A DNA stretch of 43,841 bases, taken from positions 1 through 43,841 of the forward strand of contig JAJZEV010000223.1 in NCBI GenBank assembly GCA_021805665.1. The letters run 5' to 3'. The notes below the pieces were generated by a model, which saw nothing but the letters and a program-made list of their open reading frames with translations, did no database searches and was not told the DNA's origin. The DNA is from Pseudomonadota bacterium (lineage in GTDB: Bacteria > Pseudomonadota > Alphaproteobacteria > Acetobacterales > Acetobacteraceae). This document shows, piece after piece, positions 8,712-17,921 of the stretch (its first letter is position 1; the number at the start of each line of letters is the position of its first letter). The translations under genes were made by a program, and so were the position numbers.

Positions 8712-8748
8712 TTGCATTTTCGTTTTATCCTGGCATACGATCATTTCG
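8712..8748 (+). promoter_or_regulatory. Candidate glpD operon promoter with possible GlpR sites
   Basis: In the 110-bp gap between glpR and glpD, TTGCAT (8712-8717) and TACGAT (8736-8741) are spaced 18 bp apart and make a plausible sigma-70-type promoter. TTTTCG (8717-8722) and ATTTCG (8743-8748) overlap or follow it. TTTCG-like repeats are typical of DeoR/GlpR operators, so repression by GlpR at this point is a reasonable inference. Confidence 0.4.
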
Positions 8749-8795
8749 AGCATAAAAATGTGCGAATGCACGTAGGCGGGGGGCGAATAATCCGA

Positions 8796-10337
8796 ATGAC
8801 TGCGGCCAGCGACAGTTCGATCCATGACCTCGCCATTATCGGCGGCGGGATCAACGGTTGCGGTATTGCCCGCGATGCCGCCGGGCGCGGCTGGCGCGTA
8901 TTCCTGTGCGATCAGGCGGACCTCGCCTCCGGCACGTCCAGCGCGTCCACCAAGCTGATCCATGGCGGGCTGCGCTACCTCGAATACTATGAATTCCGGC
9001 TGGTGCGCGAAGCATTGATGGAACGCGAGGTACTGTGGGGCATCGCACCGCATATCATCTGGCCACTGCGCTTCGTGCTGCCGCATCACAACAAGCTGCG
9101 TCCCGCGTGGATGCTGCGCCTGGGGCTGTTTCTGTACGACCACCTGGGCGGACGCAAGCGCCTGCCGTCCACCCGCACCCTGCGGCTGCAGGACGGTCCC
9201 GCCGGCGCCATTCTGAAGCCGGAATTCATCCGCGGGTTCGAATATTCCGACTGCTGGGTGGAAGATTCCCGCCTGGTGGTGCTGAACGCCCGCGATGCCG
9301 CCGATCGCGGCGCCACGATCGCGACCCGCACCGCCTGCGTGTCGGCCGAACGCGCCGACGGCCTATGGACAGTCACCCTGCGGGATCAGCAAACCGGGGA
9401 ACGCAGCACGATCCGGGCGCGCGCCCTGGTCAACGCGGCGGGCCCCTGGGTCGCCGATGTCGGCGGTTCGGTGATCCGCGCGAACATTCCGGCATCGGTT
9501 CGCCTTGTTCAGGGCAGCCACATCGTCGTTCCCAAGCTGTACGACGAGAAATTCTGCTATATTTTCCAGAACGCAGACAACCGCATCTTCTTCCTGATCC
9601 CTTATGAAAACGACTTCACCCTGATCGGCACCACCGATCTGGACTTCACCGGGGACCCGGCCAACGTCCACGCCAGCGCGGCGGAGATCGAATACCTGTG
9701 CCGCTCCACCAGCGCCTATCTGCGCAAGCCGGTGACACCGGACTTGGTCGTCTGGTCGTATTCGGGCGTTCGGCCGCTGTTCGACGACGGGTCCTCCGCC
9801 GCGCAGGAAGCGACACGGGACTACGTTCTGAAGCTCGATGCACCGCAAGACCAGCCGCCTTTACTGTCGGTATTCGGCGGCAAGATCACAACCTACCGGC
9901 GGCTGGCAGAATCCGCCCTGGCGCAGTTGCAGCCGCTTCTGCCCCGGCCCCCCGGCAAACCCGCCGGCTGGACAGGCGCGACCCCCCTGCCCGGCGGCGA
10001 TTTCCCGATGGACGGGTTCGACGCCCTGGCTGCCAGTTACGCGGCGGAATTTCCGTTCGTACCGGCCCCCATGCTCCGCCGGCTGCTGCGCGCCTATGGC
10101 ACGCGCACCCGCGTCCTGCTGGGCGCCGCCGCCAGTTCCGCCGATCTCGGACATTGTTTTGGTGCCGATCTGACAGAGGCCGAAGTCCGCTATCTGATCC
10201 GTTTCGAGTGGGCGCGAACCGCCCGGGATATCGTCTGGCGGCGCGGCAAACTGGGCTTGCGCCTGACCGCCGCCCAGATCGCCGCCGTGGACGACGCGAT
10301 ACGCCGCATGTTGCTGGAAGGAGTGGCCGTGGCATGA
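8796..10337 (+). CDS. glpD: Aerobic glycerol-3-phosphate dehydrogenase GlpD
   Basis: GlpD is a membrane-associated FAD enzyme that oxidises sn-glycerol-3-phosphate to dihydroxyacetone phosphate and passes electrons to quinone. The 513-residue product begins with the FAD-binding fold IIGGGINGCGIARDA (about 14-28). The ASGTSSASTKLIHGGLRYLE segment (44-63) is characteristic of the family. It also has the GTTDLDFTGDP segment and a C-terminal cap domain. ATG 8796 is chosen because the Rossmann motif then sits at the normal distance from the N terminus. In-frame starts upstream, such as ATG 8766, would add atypical residues and others would run into glpR. It is the first gene of the glycerol transport operon. 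Confidence 0.95.
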   Translation: MTAASDSSIHDLAIIGGGINGCGIARDAAGRGWRVFLCDQADLASGTSSASTKLIHGGLRYLEYYEFRLVREALMEREVLWGIAPHIIWPLRFVLPHHNKLRPAWMLRLGLFLYDHLGGRKRLPSTRTLRLQDGPAGAILKPEFIRGFEYSDCWVEDSRLVVLNARDAADRGATIATRTACVSAERADGLWTVTLRDQQTGERSTIRARALVNAAGPWVADVGGSVIRANIPASVRLVQGSHIVVPKLYDEKFCYIFQNADNRIFFLIPYENDFTLIGTTDLDFTGDPANVHASAAEIEYLCRSTSAYLRKPVTPDLVVWSYSGVRPLFDDGSSAAQEATRDYVLKLDAPQDQPPLLSVFGGKITTYRRLAESALAQLQPLLPRPPGKPAGWTGATPLPGGDFPMDGFDALAASYAAEFPFVPAPMLRRLLRAYGTRTRVLLGAAASSADLGHCFGADLTEAEVRYLIRFEWARTARDIVWRRGKLGLRLTAAQIAAVDDAIRRMLLEGVAVA

Positions 10338-10356
10338 CCCCAGCGGCCGACGCCCC

Positions 10357-11445
10357 ATGAGCCTTGTATTGGACAATATCGGTTTGCGTGCCGGCGCGAC
10401 GACGATCATCGACGGCATGTCGCTGACGCTGCGCCGGGGCGTGATGAATGTGCTGCTTGGCCCCACTTTGGCCGGCAAGACCACGATGATGCGGCTGATG
10501 GCCGGCCTGGACCAGCCCACCGCCGGCCGGCTGCTGCTGGACGGCAAGGACGTCACCGGCCTGCCGGTGCGCAAGCGATCCGTCGCCATGGTCTATCAGC
10601 AATTCGTCAACTACCCCAGCCTGACGGTGTTCGAAAACATCGCCTCTCCGCTGCGGGTCGCACGCCTGCCGACGGCAGAAATCGAATCGCGCGTCCGCCA
10701 TGCGGCATCGCTGCTGCGGCTGGAACCGTTACTGCAACGCATGCCCGCCCAGTTGTCCGGCGGCCAGCAGCAGCGCACGGCGATCGCCCGCGCCCTGGTC
10801 AAACGGGCCGATCTGGTGCTGCTGGACGAACCTCTGGCCAATCTGGATTACAAGCTGCGCGAGGAGCTGCGCGAACAGTTGCCGCCCATCTTCGCCGAAA
10901 CCAACGCGATCCTGGTTTATGCCACCACCGAACCCACCGAGGCCCTGCTGCTGGGCGGCGAAACCGCGACGGTGTGGCAGGGACGGGTGACCCAGCATGG
11001 CCCGACCTCCCGGGTGTACCGTCAGCCCGCCAACCTCGCAGCCGCACGGGTGTTTTCCGACCCGCCGCTGAACGAACTGGCGGTCGATAAGCGCGGTGCC
11101 GAAGTCATCACCGCGGCCGGGCGGCGTCTGCCGTCCTCCGGCGTTCTCGCGAACCTGCCGGACGGCCATTACACCGTCGGCTTCCGCTGCGACGATGCGG
11201 CTCTGACCCGCGAATCGGCATCGGCCCCGGGCTTTGCCGGCGTGGTCGCGGTCACCGAACTCAGCGGCACCGAAAGTTTCGTTCACGTCGATGTCGGCAT
11301 CGGCACCTGGGTGTGCCTGGTGCGCGGCGTGCATGACTGGCAGCCCGGCGCGGCGGCCGAGGTTTCAGTCGATATGCACCGCGCCTTCGCCTTCGACCCG
11401 GCTGGCAATCTCGCCGCTTCCCCCGCGATGGCACAGACGGCCTGA
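10357..11445 (+). CDS. glpS: Glycerol ABC transporter ATP-binding protein GlpS
   Basis: This is one of two ATPase subunits of a glycerol importer of the rhizobial GlpSTPQV type. The 362-residue protein has an ABC domain (Walker A GPTLAGKT 35-42, signature LSGGQQQR 133-140, Walker B LVLLDE 153-158) and a C-terminal TOBE-like domain, as in the MalK/UgpC group. Two motifs deviate. Walker A lacks the usual GxSGxGK form. The switch histidine is replaced: the segment reads VYATTEPTEA, with Thr191 where VTHDQ would have His. The signature is canonical. GlpT, 2 nt downstream, has the opposite pattern, so the pair probably forms an asymmetric heterodimer. Confidence 0.9.
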   Translation: MSLVLDNIGLRAGATTIIDGMSLTLRRGVMNVLLGPTLAGKTTMMRLMAGLDQPTAGRLLLDGKDVTGLPVRKRSVAMVYQQFVNYPSLTVFENIASPLRVARLPTAEIESRVRHAASLLRLEPLLQRMPAQLSGGQQQRTAIARALVKRADLVLLDEPLANLDYKLREELREQLPPIFAETNAILVYATTEPTEALLLGGETATVWQGRVTQHGPTSRVYRQPANLAAARVFSDPPLNELAVDKRGAEVITAAGRRLPSSGVLANLPDGHYTVGFRCDDAALTRESASAPGFAGVVAVTELSGTESFVHVDVGIGTWVCLVRGVHDWQPGAAAEVSVDMHRAFAFDPAGNLAASPAMAQTA

Positions 11446-11447
11446 CC

Positions 11448-12524
11448 ATGACAACCATCACCCTCGACGGCATCGCCCACGCCTACACGCGGCATCCGCG
11501 CAGCGATCGGGACTATGCCCTGCGGCCCCTGCACCATGTTTGGGAACAGGGGATGGCCTATGCGCTGCTGGGTCCGTCCGGCTGCGGCAAGACCACGCTG
11601 CTGAACATCATCTCCGGCCTGATTATCCCGTCGGAGGGGCGGTTGCTGTTCGGCGAGCGCGACGTGACCCGCCTGCCGACGGAACAGCGCAACATCGCCC
11701 AGGTTTTCCAGTTCCCGGTCATCTACGACACCATGACGGTGGCGGAGAACCTGGCCTTCCCGCTGCGCAACCGCAAAATGGCCAAACCCGCCATCGCCGC
11801 CCGCGTCGCGGAAATCGCGGCGATGCTGGAACTGACACCGGACCTGAACCGGCGCGCGCGCGGGCTGACGGCGGACGCCAAGCAGAAAATATCGCTGGGC
11901 CGCGGGCTGGTGCGATCCGACGTCTCTGCCGTGCTGTTCGACGAACCGCTGACCGTGATCGATCCGGCCTTGAAATGGGAACTGCGGTCGAAGCTGAAGG
12001 CGGTCCACCGGGCATTGGATCTGTTGATGATCTATGTGACGCATGACCAGACGGAGGCGCTGACCTTCGCGGATCGGGTCGTCGTGATGAATGAAGGCCA
12101 GGCGGTGCAGATCGGCACGCCGGAGGAACTGTTCGAACGGCCCGACCACACGTTCGTGGGTTATTTCATCGGCTCGCCCGGCATGAATTTCCTGCCCGCG
12201 GCAGTGGACGGCCAGTATGCCCGGGTCGGCGGCTCGCGGATTTTGCTGGGTGCTTCCTATCCGGCGTTGACGGATGCGGTGCGGATCGGCGTGCGGCCCG
12301 ATTTCGTGACGCTGACCGCGGGGAACGGGCCAAAGGTTCAAGTCCGCCGGGTGGACGATTTCGGCCGCAAGCGGCTGGCCCATGTCACGCTCGACGGGCT
12401 TGCGCTGGTGGCCACCGTGCCCGACAGCATGGACGGTATCGGCACCGAGACCGGGGTGACGTTCGATCCGGCGCATGTGCTGGTCTATCAGAACGAAATT
12501 CGTGTCGAAGGAACACCGGCATGA
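11448..12524 (+). CDS. glpT: Glycerol ABC transporter ATP-binding protein GlpT
   Basis: This is the second ATPase subunit of the glycerol importer (not the glycerol-3-phosphate antiporter also called GlpT). The 358-residue protein keeps a canonical Walker A (GPSGCGKT 42-49), Walker B (AVLFDE 161-166) and switch loop (VTHDQ with His199). The ABC signature is degenerate: LTADAKQ at 140-146 replaces LSGGQQQ, and the D-loop reads LTVID. A TOBE-like domain follows from about residue 240. Its stop overlaps the glpP start by 4 nt. Assignment rests on its place in the operon and on the paired divergence from GlpS. Confidence 0.9.
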   Translation: MTTITLDGIAHAYTRHPRSDRDYALRPLHHVWEQGMAYALLGPSGCGKTTLLNIISGLIIPSEGRLLFGERDVTRLPTEQRNIAQVFQFPVIYDTMTVAENLAFPLRNRKMAKPAIAARVAEIAAMLELTPDLNRRARGLTADAKQKISLGRGLVRSDVSAVLFDEPLTVIDPALKWELRSKLKAVHRALDLLMIYVTHDQTEALTFADRVVVMNEGQAVQIGTPEELFERPDHTFVGYFIGSPGMNFLPAAVDGQYARVGGSRILLGASYPALTDAVRIGVRPDFVTLTAGNGPKVQVRRVDDFGRKRLAHVTLDGLALVATVPDSMDGIGTETGVTFDPAHVLVYQNEIRVEGTPA

Positions 12525-13411
12525 TGGATAAACCTTGGAATAACAAGGCGTGGTTCTTCATCCTGCCGGTTTTGGTGCTGGTGCTGTTTTCCTCCGTCCT
12601 CCCGGTGATGACGGTGGTGAACTACTCGCTCCAGGACTCGATGGGGGTGAACAACTTCTTCTGGAACGGCGATGCCTGGTTTCGCGACCTGTTGGACCCC
12701 GGCACCGAAATCGGTGCTCGGTTCGCGGACGCGCTGCTGCGCACCTTCGCGTTTTCCTTCGCCGCGCTGGCGGTGGAAATCCCGTTGGGCATCGCCATTG
12801 CGCTGTGCCTGCCACGGCGCGGCTGGGCGGTCGGTATTTCGCTGGTGATTACCGCGCTGCCGATGCTGATCCCGTGGAACGTGGTCGGAACCATGTGGCA
12901 GATATTCGCCCGCCAGGATATCGGCCTGTTCGGGGCCGCGCTGACCGGCATCGGCCTGCCGTATAACGTGACGCAGGATTCGGTCTCGGCCTGGGTCACC
13001 ATCGTCGTCATCGATGTCTGGCACTGGACTCCGCTGGTCATCCTGCTGAGCTATGCCGGCCTGCGCGCCATTCCCGATGCCTATTATCAGGCCGCGCGCA
13101 TCGACGGCGCCAGCCGCTGGGCGGTCTTCGTCAACATCGAACTGCCCAAGCTGCAGAAGGTGCTGGTGATCGCCGTGCTGCTGCGGTTCATGCAGACGTT
13201 CATGATCTACACCGAACCCGTAGTCGTCACGGGCGGCGGTCCCGGCAGTGCGACCACGTTCCTGTCGATCGATCTGGTGAAAATCGCCATCGGACAGGTC
13301 GATGTGGGCAGCGCCGCCGCGATGTCGCTGGTTTATTACATTATCATTCTGACTGCCTGCTGGATTTTCTTCACCGTCATGACGCAACTTGAACGGCGGG
13401 GAGATTCCTGA
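12521..13411 (+). CDS. glpP: Glycerol ABC transporter permease GlpP
   Basis: This 296-residue inner-membrane permease of the MalF/UgpA type has about six transmembrane helices. The cytoplasmic coupling loop that docks on the ATPases is YQAARIDGAS at 189-198, an EAA motif in which the first Glu is Gln. It should form the translocation pore together with GlpQ. The gene overlaps glpT by 4 nt and its stop overlaps the glpQ start by 1 nt (TGATG), so translation of the three is coupled. Assignment to glycerol rather than another polyol depends on the neighbours glpD, glpV and glpK. Confidence 0.88.
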   Translation: MMDKPWNNKAWFFILPVLVLVLFSSVLPVMTVVNYSLQDSMGVNNFFWNGDAWFRDLLDPGTEIGARFADALLRTFAFSFAALAVEIPLGIAIALCLPRRGWAVGISLVITALPMLIPWNVVGTMWQIFARQDIGLFGAALTGIGLPYNVTQDSVSAWVTIVVIDVWHWTPLVILLSYAGLRAIPDAYYQAARIDGASRWAVFVNIELPKLQKVLVIAVLLRFMQTFMIYTEPVVVTGGGPGSATTFLSIDLVKIAIGQVDVGSAAAMSLVYYIIILTACWIFFTVMTQLERRGDS

Positions 13412-14217
13412 TGCGCTCCACCATAGCCCCGCGGATTTCGCTGATTATCTACCTGCTGGCACTGATGCTGCCGGTGTACTGGCTGATCAACCTCAGCCTG
13501 CGCACCAACGCCGACATCATGTCCGGCATGGCACTGTGGCCGCACCACCCGACGCTGGCGAAATACCGCGCGATTTTCGCCGATCCAACCTGGGTGCATG
13601 CGTTCGGCGTGTCGCTGAGTTATGTCGCCATCAACACGGTTATCTCCGTCAGCGTGGCGCTGCCGGCGGCGTATGCTTTCAACCGGTACCGTTTCGTCGG
13701 CGACAAGCACCTGTTCTTCTGGCTGTTCACCAACCTGATGGCGCCGTCGGCCGTTTTCGCATTGCCGTTCTTCAACCTGTTCTACGCCGTCGGCCTGTTC
13801 GATACGGTGTGGGCGGTCGCCCTGGCGCACTGCCTGTTCAATGTGCCGCTGGCGGTATGGATCCTGGAAGGCTTCGTCGGCGGGGTACCGCGGGAAATCG
13901 ATGAAACGGCGGCCATCGACGGCTATTCGTTTCCGCGCTTCTTCCTTCGGCTGTTCCTGCCGCTGATCGCCAACGGCATCGGCGTGACCGCCTTCTTCTG
14001 TTTCATGTTTTCCTGGGTCGAGCAGTTGCTGGCCACCACGCTGACCTCCTCCAACGCGCTGCCGTTCGCCGCCGTCATGACGCGCAGTTATTCCGCCTCC
14101 GGCATGGACTGGTCGCTGCTCGCCGCTGCCGGCGTGCTGACCATGGTCCCCGGCGCTGTGGTGATCTGGTTCGTTCGCAATCACATCGCCAAGGGCTTTG
14201 CCCTTGGACGGGTTTAG
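13411..14217 (+). CDS. glpQ: Glycerol ABC transporter permease GlpQ
   Basis: This is the second permease of the importer, 268 residues, of the MalG/UgpE type, with about six membrane helices and a good EAA loop (DETAAIDGYS at 164-173). The name follows the GlpSTPQV convention; it is unrelated to the glycerophosphodiester phosphodiesterase GlpQ. Its TGATG junction with glpP argues for equal synthesis of the two pore subunits. Length and topology are normal. Confidence 0.88.
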   Translation: MRSTIAPRISLIIYLLALMLPVYWLINLSLRTNADIMSGMALWPHHPTLAKYRAIFADPTWVHAFGVSLSYVAINTVISVSVALPAAYAFNRYRFVGDKHLFFWLFTNLMAPSAVFALPFFNLFYAVGLFDTVWAVALAHCLFNVPLAVWILEGFVGGVPREIDETAAIDGYSFPRFFLRLFLPLIANGIGVTAFFCFMFSWVEQLLATTLTSSNALPFAAVMTRSYSASGMDWSLLAAAGVLTMVPGAVVIWFVRNHIAKGFALGRV

Positions 14218-14230
14218 GGATCGTATCGCA

Positions 14231-14506
14231 ATGCTCGCCTGGATGGCATGGACCCCGGAAACGGCGCTGTTCTTCGGCCTGATCGCCGCGGCGCTGATGA
14301 TTCTGACCGTGCTGGCGATCTACCGGCCAGAAACACCCCGCAGGGGTATCCTGCGGTTCCCGACAACGCGGGGCGACCGTTTCTTCGTCACCCTGCTGGG
14401 ATCCGCCTTCATCTACATCGTCTGGATGCGGTTCGGAGGGGGCGACCTTTGGTACCCGCTCGCCATATCCATCGCCTTTGGGATCGCGATGTTCCGCTTC
14501 GCGTAA
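14231..14506 (+). CDS. Small DUF2160-like membrane protein of the glycerol transport operon
   Basis: The 91-residue product has two or three hydrophobic helices (about residues 9-30, 49-63 and 68-88) separated by the basic loop RPETPRRGILRFPTTRGDR. Small DUF2160 proteins of this type commonly lie between glpQ and glpV in alphaproteobacterial glycerol operons. Their role is not known to me; an accessory or stabilising subunit of the importer is the simplest guess. ATG 14231 is preferred to the in-frame ATG 14198, which would overlap glpQ and add a polar leader. Confidence 0.75.
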   Translation: MLAWMAWTPETALFFGLIAAALMILTVLAIYRPETPRRGILRFPTTRGDRFFVTLLGSAFIYIVWMRFGGGDLWYPLAISIAFGIAMFRFA

Positions 14507-14517
14507 CCATGACTGAA

Positions 14518-14538
14518 CCCCGCACAGGGTGTGCGGGG
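14518..14538 (+). repeat. Perfect hairpin in the glpV leader
   Basis: CCCCGCACA (14518-14526) pairs exactly with TGTGCGGGG (14530-14538) around a 3-nt GGG loop, giving a 9-bp stem. It ends 7 nt before the glpV Shine-Dalgarno sequence AGGGAG (14546-14551) and leaves it free. A 5' stem of this kind could protect the glpV message, since binding proteins are usually made in excess over permeases. Confidence 0.6.
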
Positions 14539-14559
14539 TAACAATAGGGAGAAACGTGA

Positions 14560-16329
14560 ATGAAGACGACACGACGCGGCGTAATCAAGGGAGCCGCCGC
14601 AACAGCGGGGGCGGCAGCGATCCTGACGTCCACCCCGTCCTACGCCCAACAGGTCGATGCCGCGAAGAAATGGGTGGATTCCGAATTCCAACCCTCGACG
14701 CAAACCAAAGACCAGCAGATGGCCGAGATGGAATGGTTCATCAAGGCGTCGGCCCCGTTCAAGGGCATGAAAGTAAGCTGCGTCTCCGAGATCCTGAGCA
14801 TTCACGAATACGAATCCAAGACGCTGACCAAGGCCTTCGCCGAGATCACCGGCATCCAGGTCAACCACGAGATGATGGACGAAGGCCTGCTGGTCGATAA
14901 AATCGAGGTGGAAATTCAATCCGGTAAGCCGATCTACGACTTCTGGATGAACGACTCCGACTTCATCGGCACGCATCCGCGCTATAAGGACATCGTCGGC
15001 GGCAGCCTGACCGATTTCATGGCCGGCGACGCCAAGGACATCACCAACCCGAACCTGGACCTGAAGGACTTCATCGGCCTGGATTTCGCGTCGTTCGAGG
15101 GCAAGCTGTACCAGCTTCCCGACCAGCAGTTCGCGAACCTGTACTGGTTCCGCTATGACTGGTTCCAGAAGCCGGAACTGAAGGCGAAGTTCAAGCAGAA
15201 ATACGGCTACGAACTCGGCGTTCCGGTGAACTGGTCGGCTTACGAGGATATCGCCGACTTCTTCACCAACGACGTCAAGGAAATCGACGGGGTCCGCGTC
15301 TATGGCCACATGGACTACGGCAAGAAAGACCCGTCGCTGGGCTGGCGCTTCACCGATGCCTGGCTGTCGATGGCCGGGTCCGGCGACCGCGGGCTGCCGA
15401 ACGGCAAGCCGGTGGACGAATGGGGCATCCGGATGGAAAACGGTGTCCCCGTCGGGTCTTCCATCACCCGCGGCGGCGACGCCAACGGTCCGGCCGCCGT
15501 CTATGCCACGACGAAGTTCGTCGAGTGGCTGAAGAAATATGCGCCACCGGAAGCGGCCGGCATGGACTTCCTGGAAGCCGGCGCCGTGCCGGGCCAGGGC
15601 CATATCGCCCAGCAAATCTTCTGGTACAGCGCGTTCACCCATGCCCTGTCCGACCCCAAGCTGCCGGTGATGAACGCCGACGGCACGCCGAAATGGCGTA
15701 TGGCCCCCTCGCCGCACGGGGCTTACTGGAAGGAAGGCATGAAACTGGGTTACCAGGACGTCGGCTGCTGGACGATGCTGAAATACGCCCCGATGGAGCG
15801 TGTGAAGGCGGGCTGGCTGTACGCCCAGTTCTGTGTGTCCAAGACCGTGACACTGAAGAAGTCGCTGACCTCGCTGCACGTTATCCGCGACAGCGACATC
15901 TGGTCCGATGCGATGACCGAACTAGCGCCGAAAGTCGGCGGTCTGGTCGAATTCTATCGCAGCCCGGCCCGGAAACTGTGGACGCCCACCGGCGTCAACG
16001 TGCCGGAATACGGTAAGCTGGCACAGGTGTGGTGGCAGAACGTGTCCAAGGCGATCTCCGGCGAGGCGACGCCGCAGCAGGCGATGGACGGTCTGGCCCG
16101 CGATCAGGACGCCATCATGATGCGGTTGGAAAAGTCCGGCGCACAAGGGTCCCTGGGTCCGAAGATGAACCCGGAAAAGACCGCCGAGTATTGGTATGAG
16201 AAGTCGGCCAAGGACGGCAATCTGGCGCCCCAGCGCAAGCTGCCGAACGAAAAGCCGAAGGGCGAGACGATCGATTACGACGAACTGCTGAAGACCTGGG
16301 CCGCCGCGCCCCGGCCGACGAAGGCTTGA
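14560..16329 (+). CDS. glpV: Glycerol ABC transporter substrate-binding protein GlpV
   Basis: This 589-residue periplasmic binding protein should capture glycerol and deliver it to GlpPQ. It has a clear twin-arginine signal (TTRRGVIKG at residues 3-11, hydrophobic segment to about 23, likely cleavage after Ala29), which suggests export in folded form. The mature part is long for a cluster-B binding protein, rich in Trp and Tyr, and contains [20 protein letters not shown] and [20 protein letters not shown] segments. Shine-Dalgarno AGGGAG lies 8 nt before ATG 14560. Stable stem-loops lie on both sides, before the start and after the stop. Confidence 0.9.
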   Translation: MKTTRRGVIKGAAATAGAAAILTSTPSYAQQVDAAKKWVDSEFQPSTQTKDQQMAEMEWFIKASAPFKGMKVSCVSEILSIHEYESKTLTKAFAEITGIQVNHEMMDEGLLVDKIEVEIQSGKPIYDFWMNDSDFIGTHPRYKDIVGGSLTDFMAGDAKDITNPNLDLKDFIGLDFASFEGKLYQLPDQQFANLYWFRYDWFQKPELKAKFKQKYGYELGVPVNWSAYEDIADFFTNDVKEIDGVRVYGHMDYGKKDPSLGWRFTDAWLSMAGSGDRGLPNGKPVDEWGIRMENGVPVGSSITRGGDANGPAAVYATTKFVEWLKKYAPPEAAGMDFLEAGAVPGQGHIAQQIFWYSAFTHALSDPKLPVMNADGTPKWRMAPSPHGAYWKEGMKLGYQDVGCWTMLKYAPMERVKAGWLYAQFCVSKTVTLKKSLTSLHVIRDSDIWSDAMTELAPKVGGLVEFYRSPARKLWTPTGVNVPEYGKLAQVWWQNVSKAISGEATPQQAMDGLARDQDAIMMRLEKSGAQGSLGPKMNPEKTAEYWYEKSAKDGNLAPQRKLPNEKPKGETIDYDELLKTWAAAPRPTKA

Positions 16330-16335
16330 TACGCT

Positions 16336-16371
16336 CCCCTGGTGGCCGGCCGGAGGGCCGGTCATCAGGGG
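16336..16371 (+). repeat. Strong stem-loop between glpV and glpK
   Basis: Positions 16336-16351 pair with 16356-16371 as a 16-bp stem (14 Watson-Crick pairs and two G-T pairs) closed by a GGAG tetraloop at 16352-16355. No T-tract follows. Such intercistronic stems after binding-protein genes usually block 3' exonucleases or partly terminate transcription, raising the binding protein relative to downstream genes. Here it would set GlpV above GlpK. Confidence 0.7.
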
Positions 16372-16405
16372 GCGATTACCCGCGCGTAACGAAGGAACCG
16401 ACACC

Positions 16406-17905
16406 ATGGCGCGGCACATCCTCGTCATCGACCAGGGCACGACCTCGACACGCGGCATCGTGTTCGATGCCGCCGTGGCACCCGTGGCGACCGCTCAGCA
16501 GGAATTCGCGCAACACTATCCGCGCCCCGGCTGGGTCGAACATAACCCCGAAGACCTCTGGGCCACCGCCCTGTCCACCGCTCGGCAAGCCCTGGCGAAC
16601 GCCGGATTGACCGCCGCCGACATCGCGGCGCTGGGCATCGCCAACCAGCGGGAAACCGTGGTGGTCTGGGACCGCCGCACCGGCAAAGCGATCCATAATG
16701 CCATCGTCTGGCAGGACAGGCGCACCGCCTCGGTCTGCGAAGCCCTGGAAGCCGCCGGACACGGCGCCCTGGTTGCCGCCCGCACCGGGCTTCGGCTGGA
16801 TCCGTATTTCTCCGCGACCAAGATCGCATGGCTGCTGGACACCGTCGACGGCGCCCGGACGGCGGCGGAGGCCGGGGATCTGGCCTTCGGCACCGTGGAC
16901 AGCTTTCTGCTGTGGCGGCTGACCGGCGGCGCGGTTCACGCCACCGATGCCACCAACGCATCCCGCACGCTGCTGTTCGACATCCATCGCGGCGTCTGGG
17001 ACGACGATCTGCTGAGGCTGTTCGGCATCCCGGCATCGATGCTGCCCGAGGTTCGCGATACCGCCGGCACGTTCGGCGACACCACGGCGGACATATTTGG
17101 CGCCCCGATCGCAGTACGCGGCATTGCCGGCGACCAGCAGGCCGCCTTGGTCGGGCAGGCGTGCTTCCGGCCCGGCATGGTCAAATCCACCTATGGCACC
17201 GGTTGCTTCACCCTGCTGAACACCGGGCGGCAAGCCATTGCCAGCAGTCACCGGCTGCTGACCACCATCGCCTATCAGTTCGAAGGCCAACGCACCTACG
17301 CGCTGGAAGGCTCGATTTTCGTCGCCGGCGCCGCGGTGCAGTGGCTGCGCGACGGCATCGGCCTGATCGCCTCCGCCGCCGAAACCGGCGCGTTGGCAGC
17401 CGAGGCCGACCCGGCACAGGACGTTTATATGGTCCCGGCCTTCGTCGGGCTGGGCGCCCCGCACTGGGACAGCGATGCCCGCGCCCTGCTGTCCGGCATG
17501 ACGCGCGGCACCACGCGCAAGGAACTGGCCCGCGCCGTGCTGGAATGCGTCGGCTACCAGACCCGCGACCTGCTGGACGCCATGTTCGCCGATCTGGGCA
17601 CGAACTGGGCCGACGCCCGCACCGTGATCCGCGTCGATGGCGGCATGAGCGGCAGCGACTGGACGATGCAATTCCTCGCCGACATCCTGGCCGCGCCGGT
17701 CGATCGGCCGACCTGCCTGGAAACCACCGCTTTGGGCGCCGCCTATCTGGCGGGAATGGCCGCCGGCCTGTATCCCGATCCCGACACGTTCGCCGCCACC
17801 TGGTCCGGGGAGCGGCGGTTCGAACCGGCCATGCCAGAGGCGGAACGCAGCCGGAAATACCGCGGCTGGCGGGATGCCCTGGCCCGCGCCTTGTTGCGGC
17901 CCTGA
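16406..17905 (+). CDS. glpK: Glycerol kinase GlpK
   Basis: GlpK phosphorylates imported glycerol with ATP to glycerol-3-phosphate, trapping it in the cytoplasm and supplying GlpD. The 499-residue protein has the FGGY-family layout. The N-terminal ATPase loop is [31 protein letters not shown] follows, with the Arg-Glu pair that binds glycerol. Further on are [12 protein letters not shown] and [19 protein letters not shown]. Length matches the family. The start follows an AACGAAGGA-like weak Shine-Dalgarno sequence. It is the last recognised catabolic gene of the operon, separated from glpV by a strong stem-loop. Confidence 0.96.
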   Translation: MARHILVIDQGTTSTRGIVFDAAVAPVATAQQEFAQHYPRPGWVEHNPEDLWATALSTARQALANAGLTAADIAALGIANQRETVVVWDRRTGKAIHNAIVWQDRRTASVCEALEAAGHGALVAARTGLRLDPYFSATKIAWLLDTVDGARTAAEAGDLAFGTVDSFLLWRLTGGAVHATDATNASRTLLFDIHRGVWDDDLLRLFGIPASMLPEVRDTAGTFGDTTADIFGAPIAVRGIAGDQQAALVGQACFRPGMVKSTYGTGCFTLLNTGRQAIASSHRLLTTIAYQFEGQRTYALEGSIFVAGAAVQWLRDGIGLIASAAETGALAAEADPAQDVYMVPAFVGLGAPHWDSDARALLSGMTRGTTRKELARAVLECVGYQTRDLLDAMFADLGTNWADARTVIRVDGGMSGSDWTMQFLADILAAPVDRPTCLETTALGAAYLAGMAAGLYPDPDTFAATWSGERRFEPAMPEAERSRKYRGWRDALARALLRP

Positions 17906-17921
17906 CCCCGCGGGAGCATCC

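Noticed and set aside
8613..8795. N-terminal extension of GlpD overlapping glpR
   Set aside because: The added residues would precede the FAD-binding fold without family support, and the gap holds promoter-like sequence.
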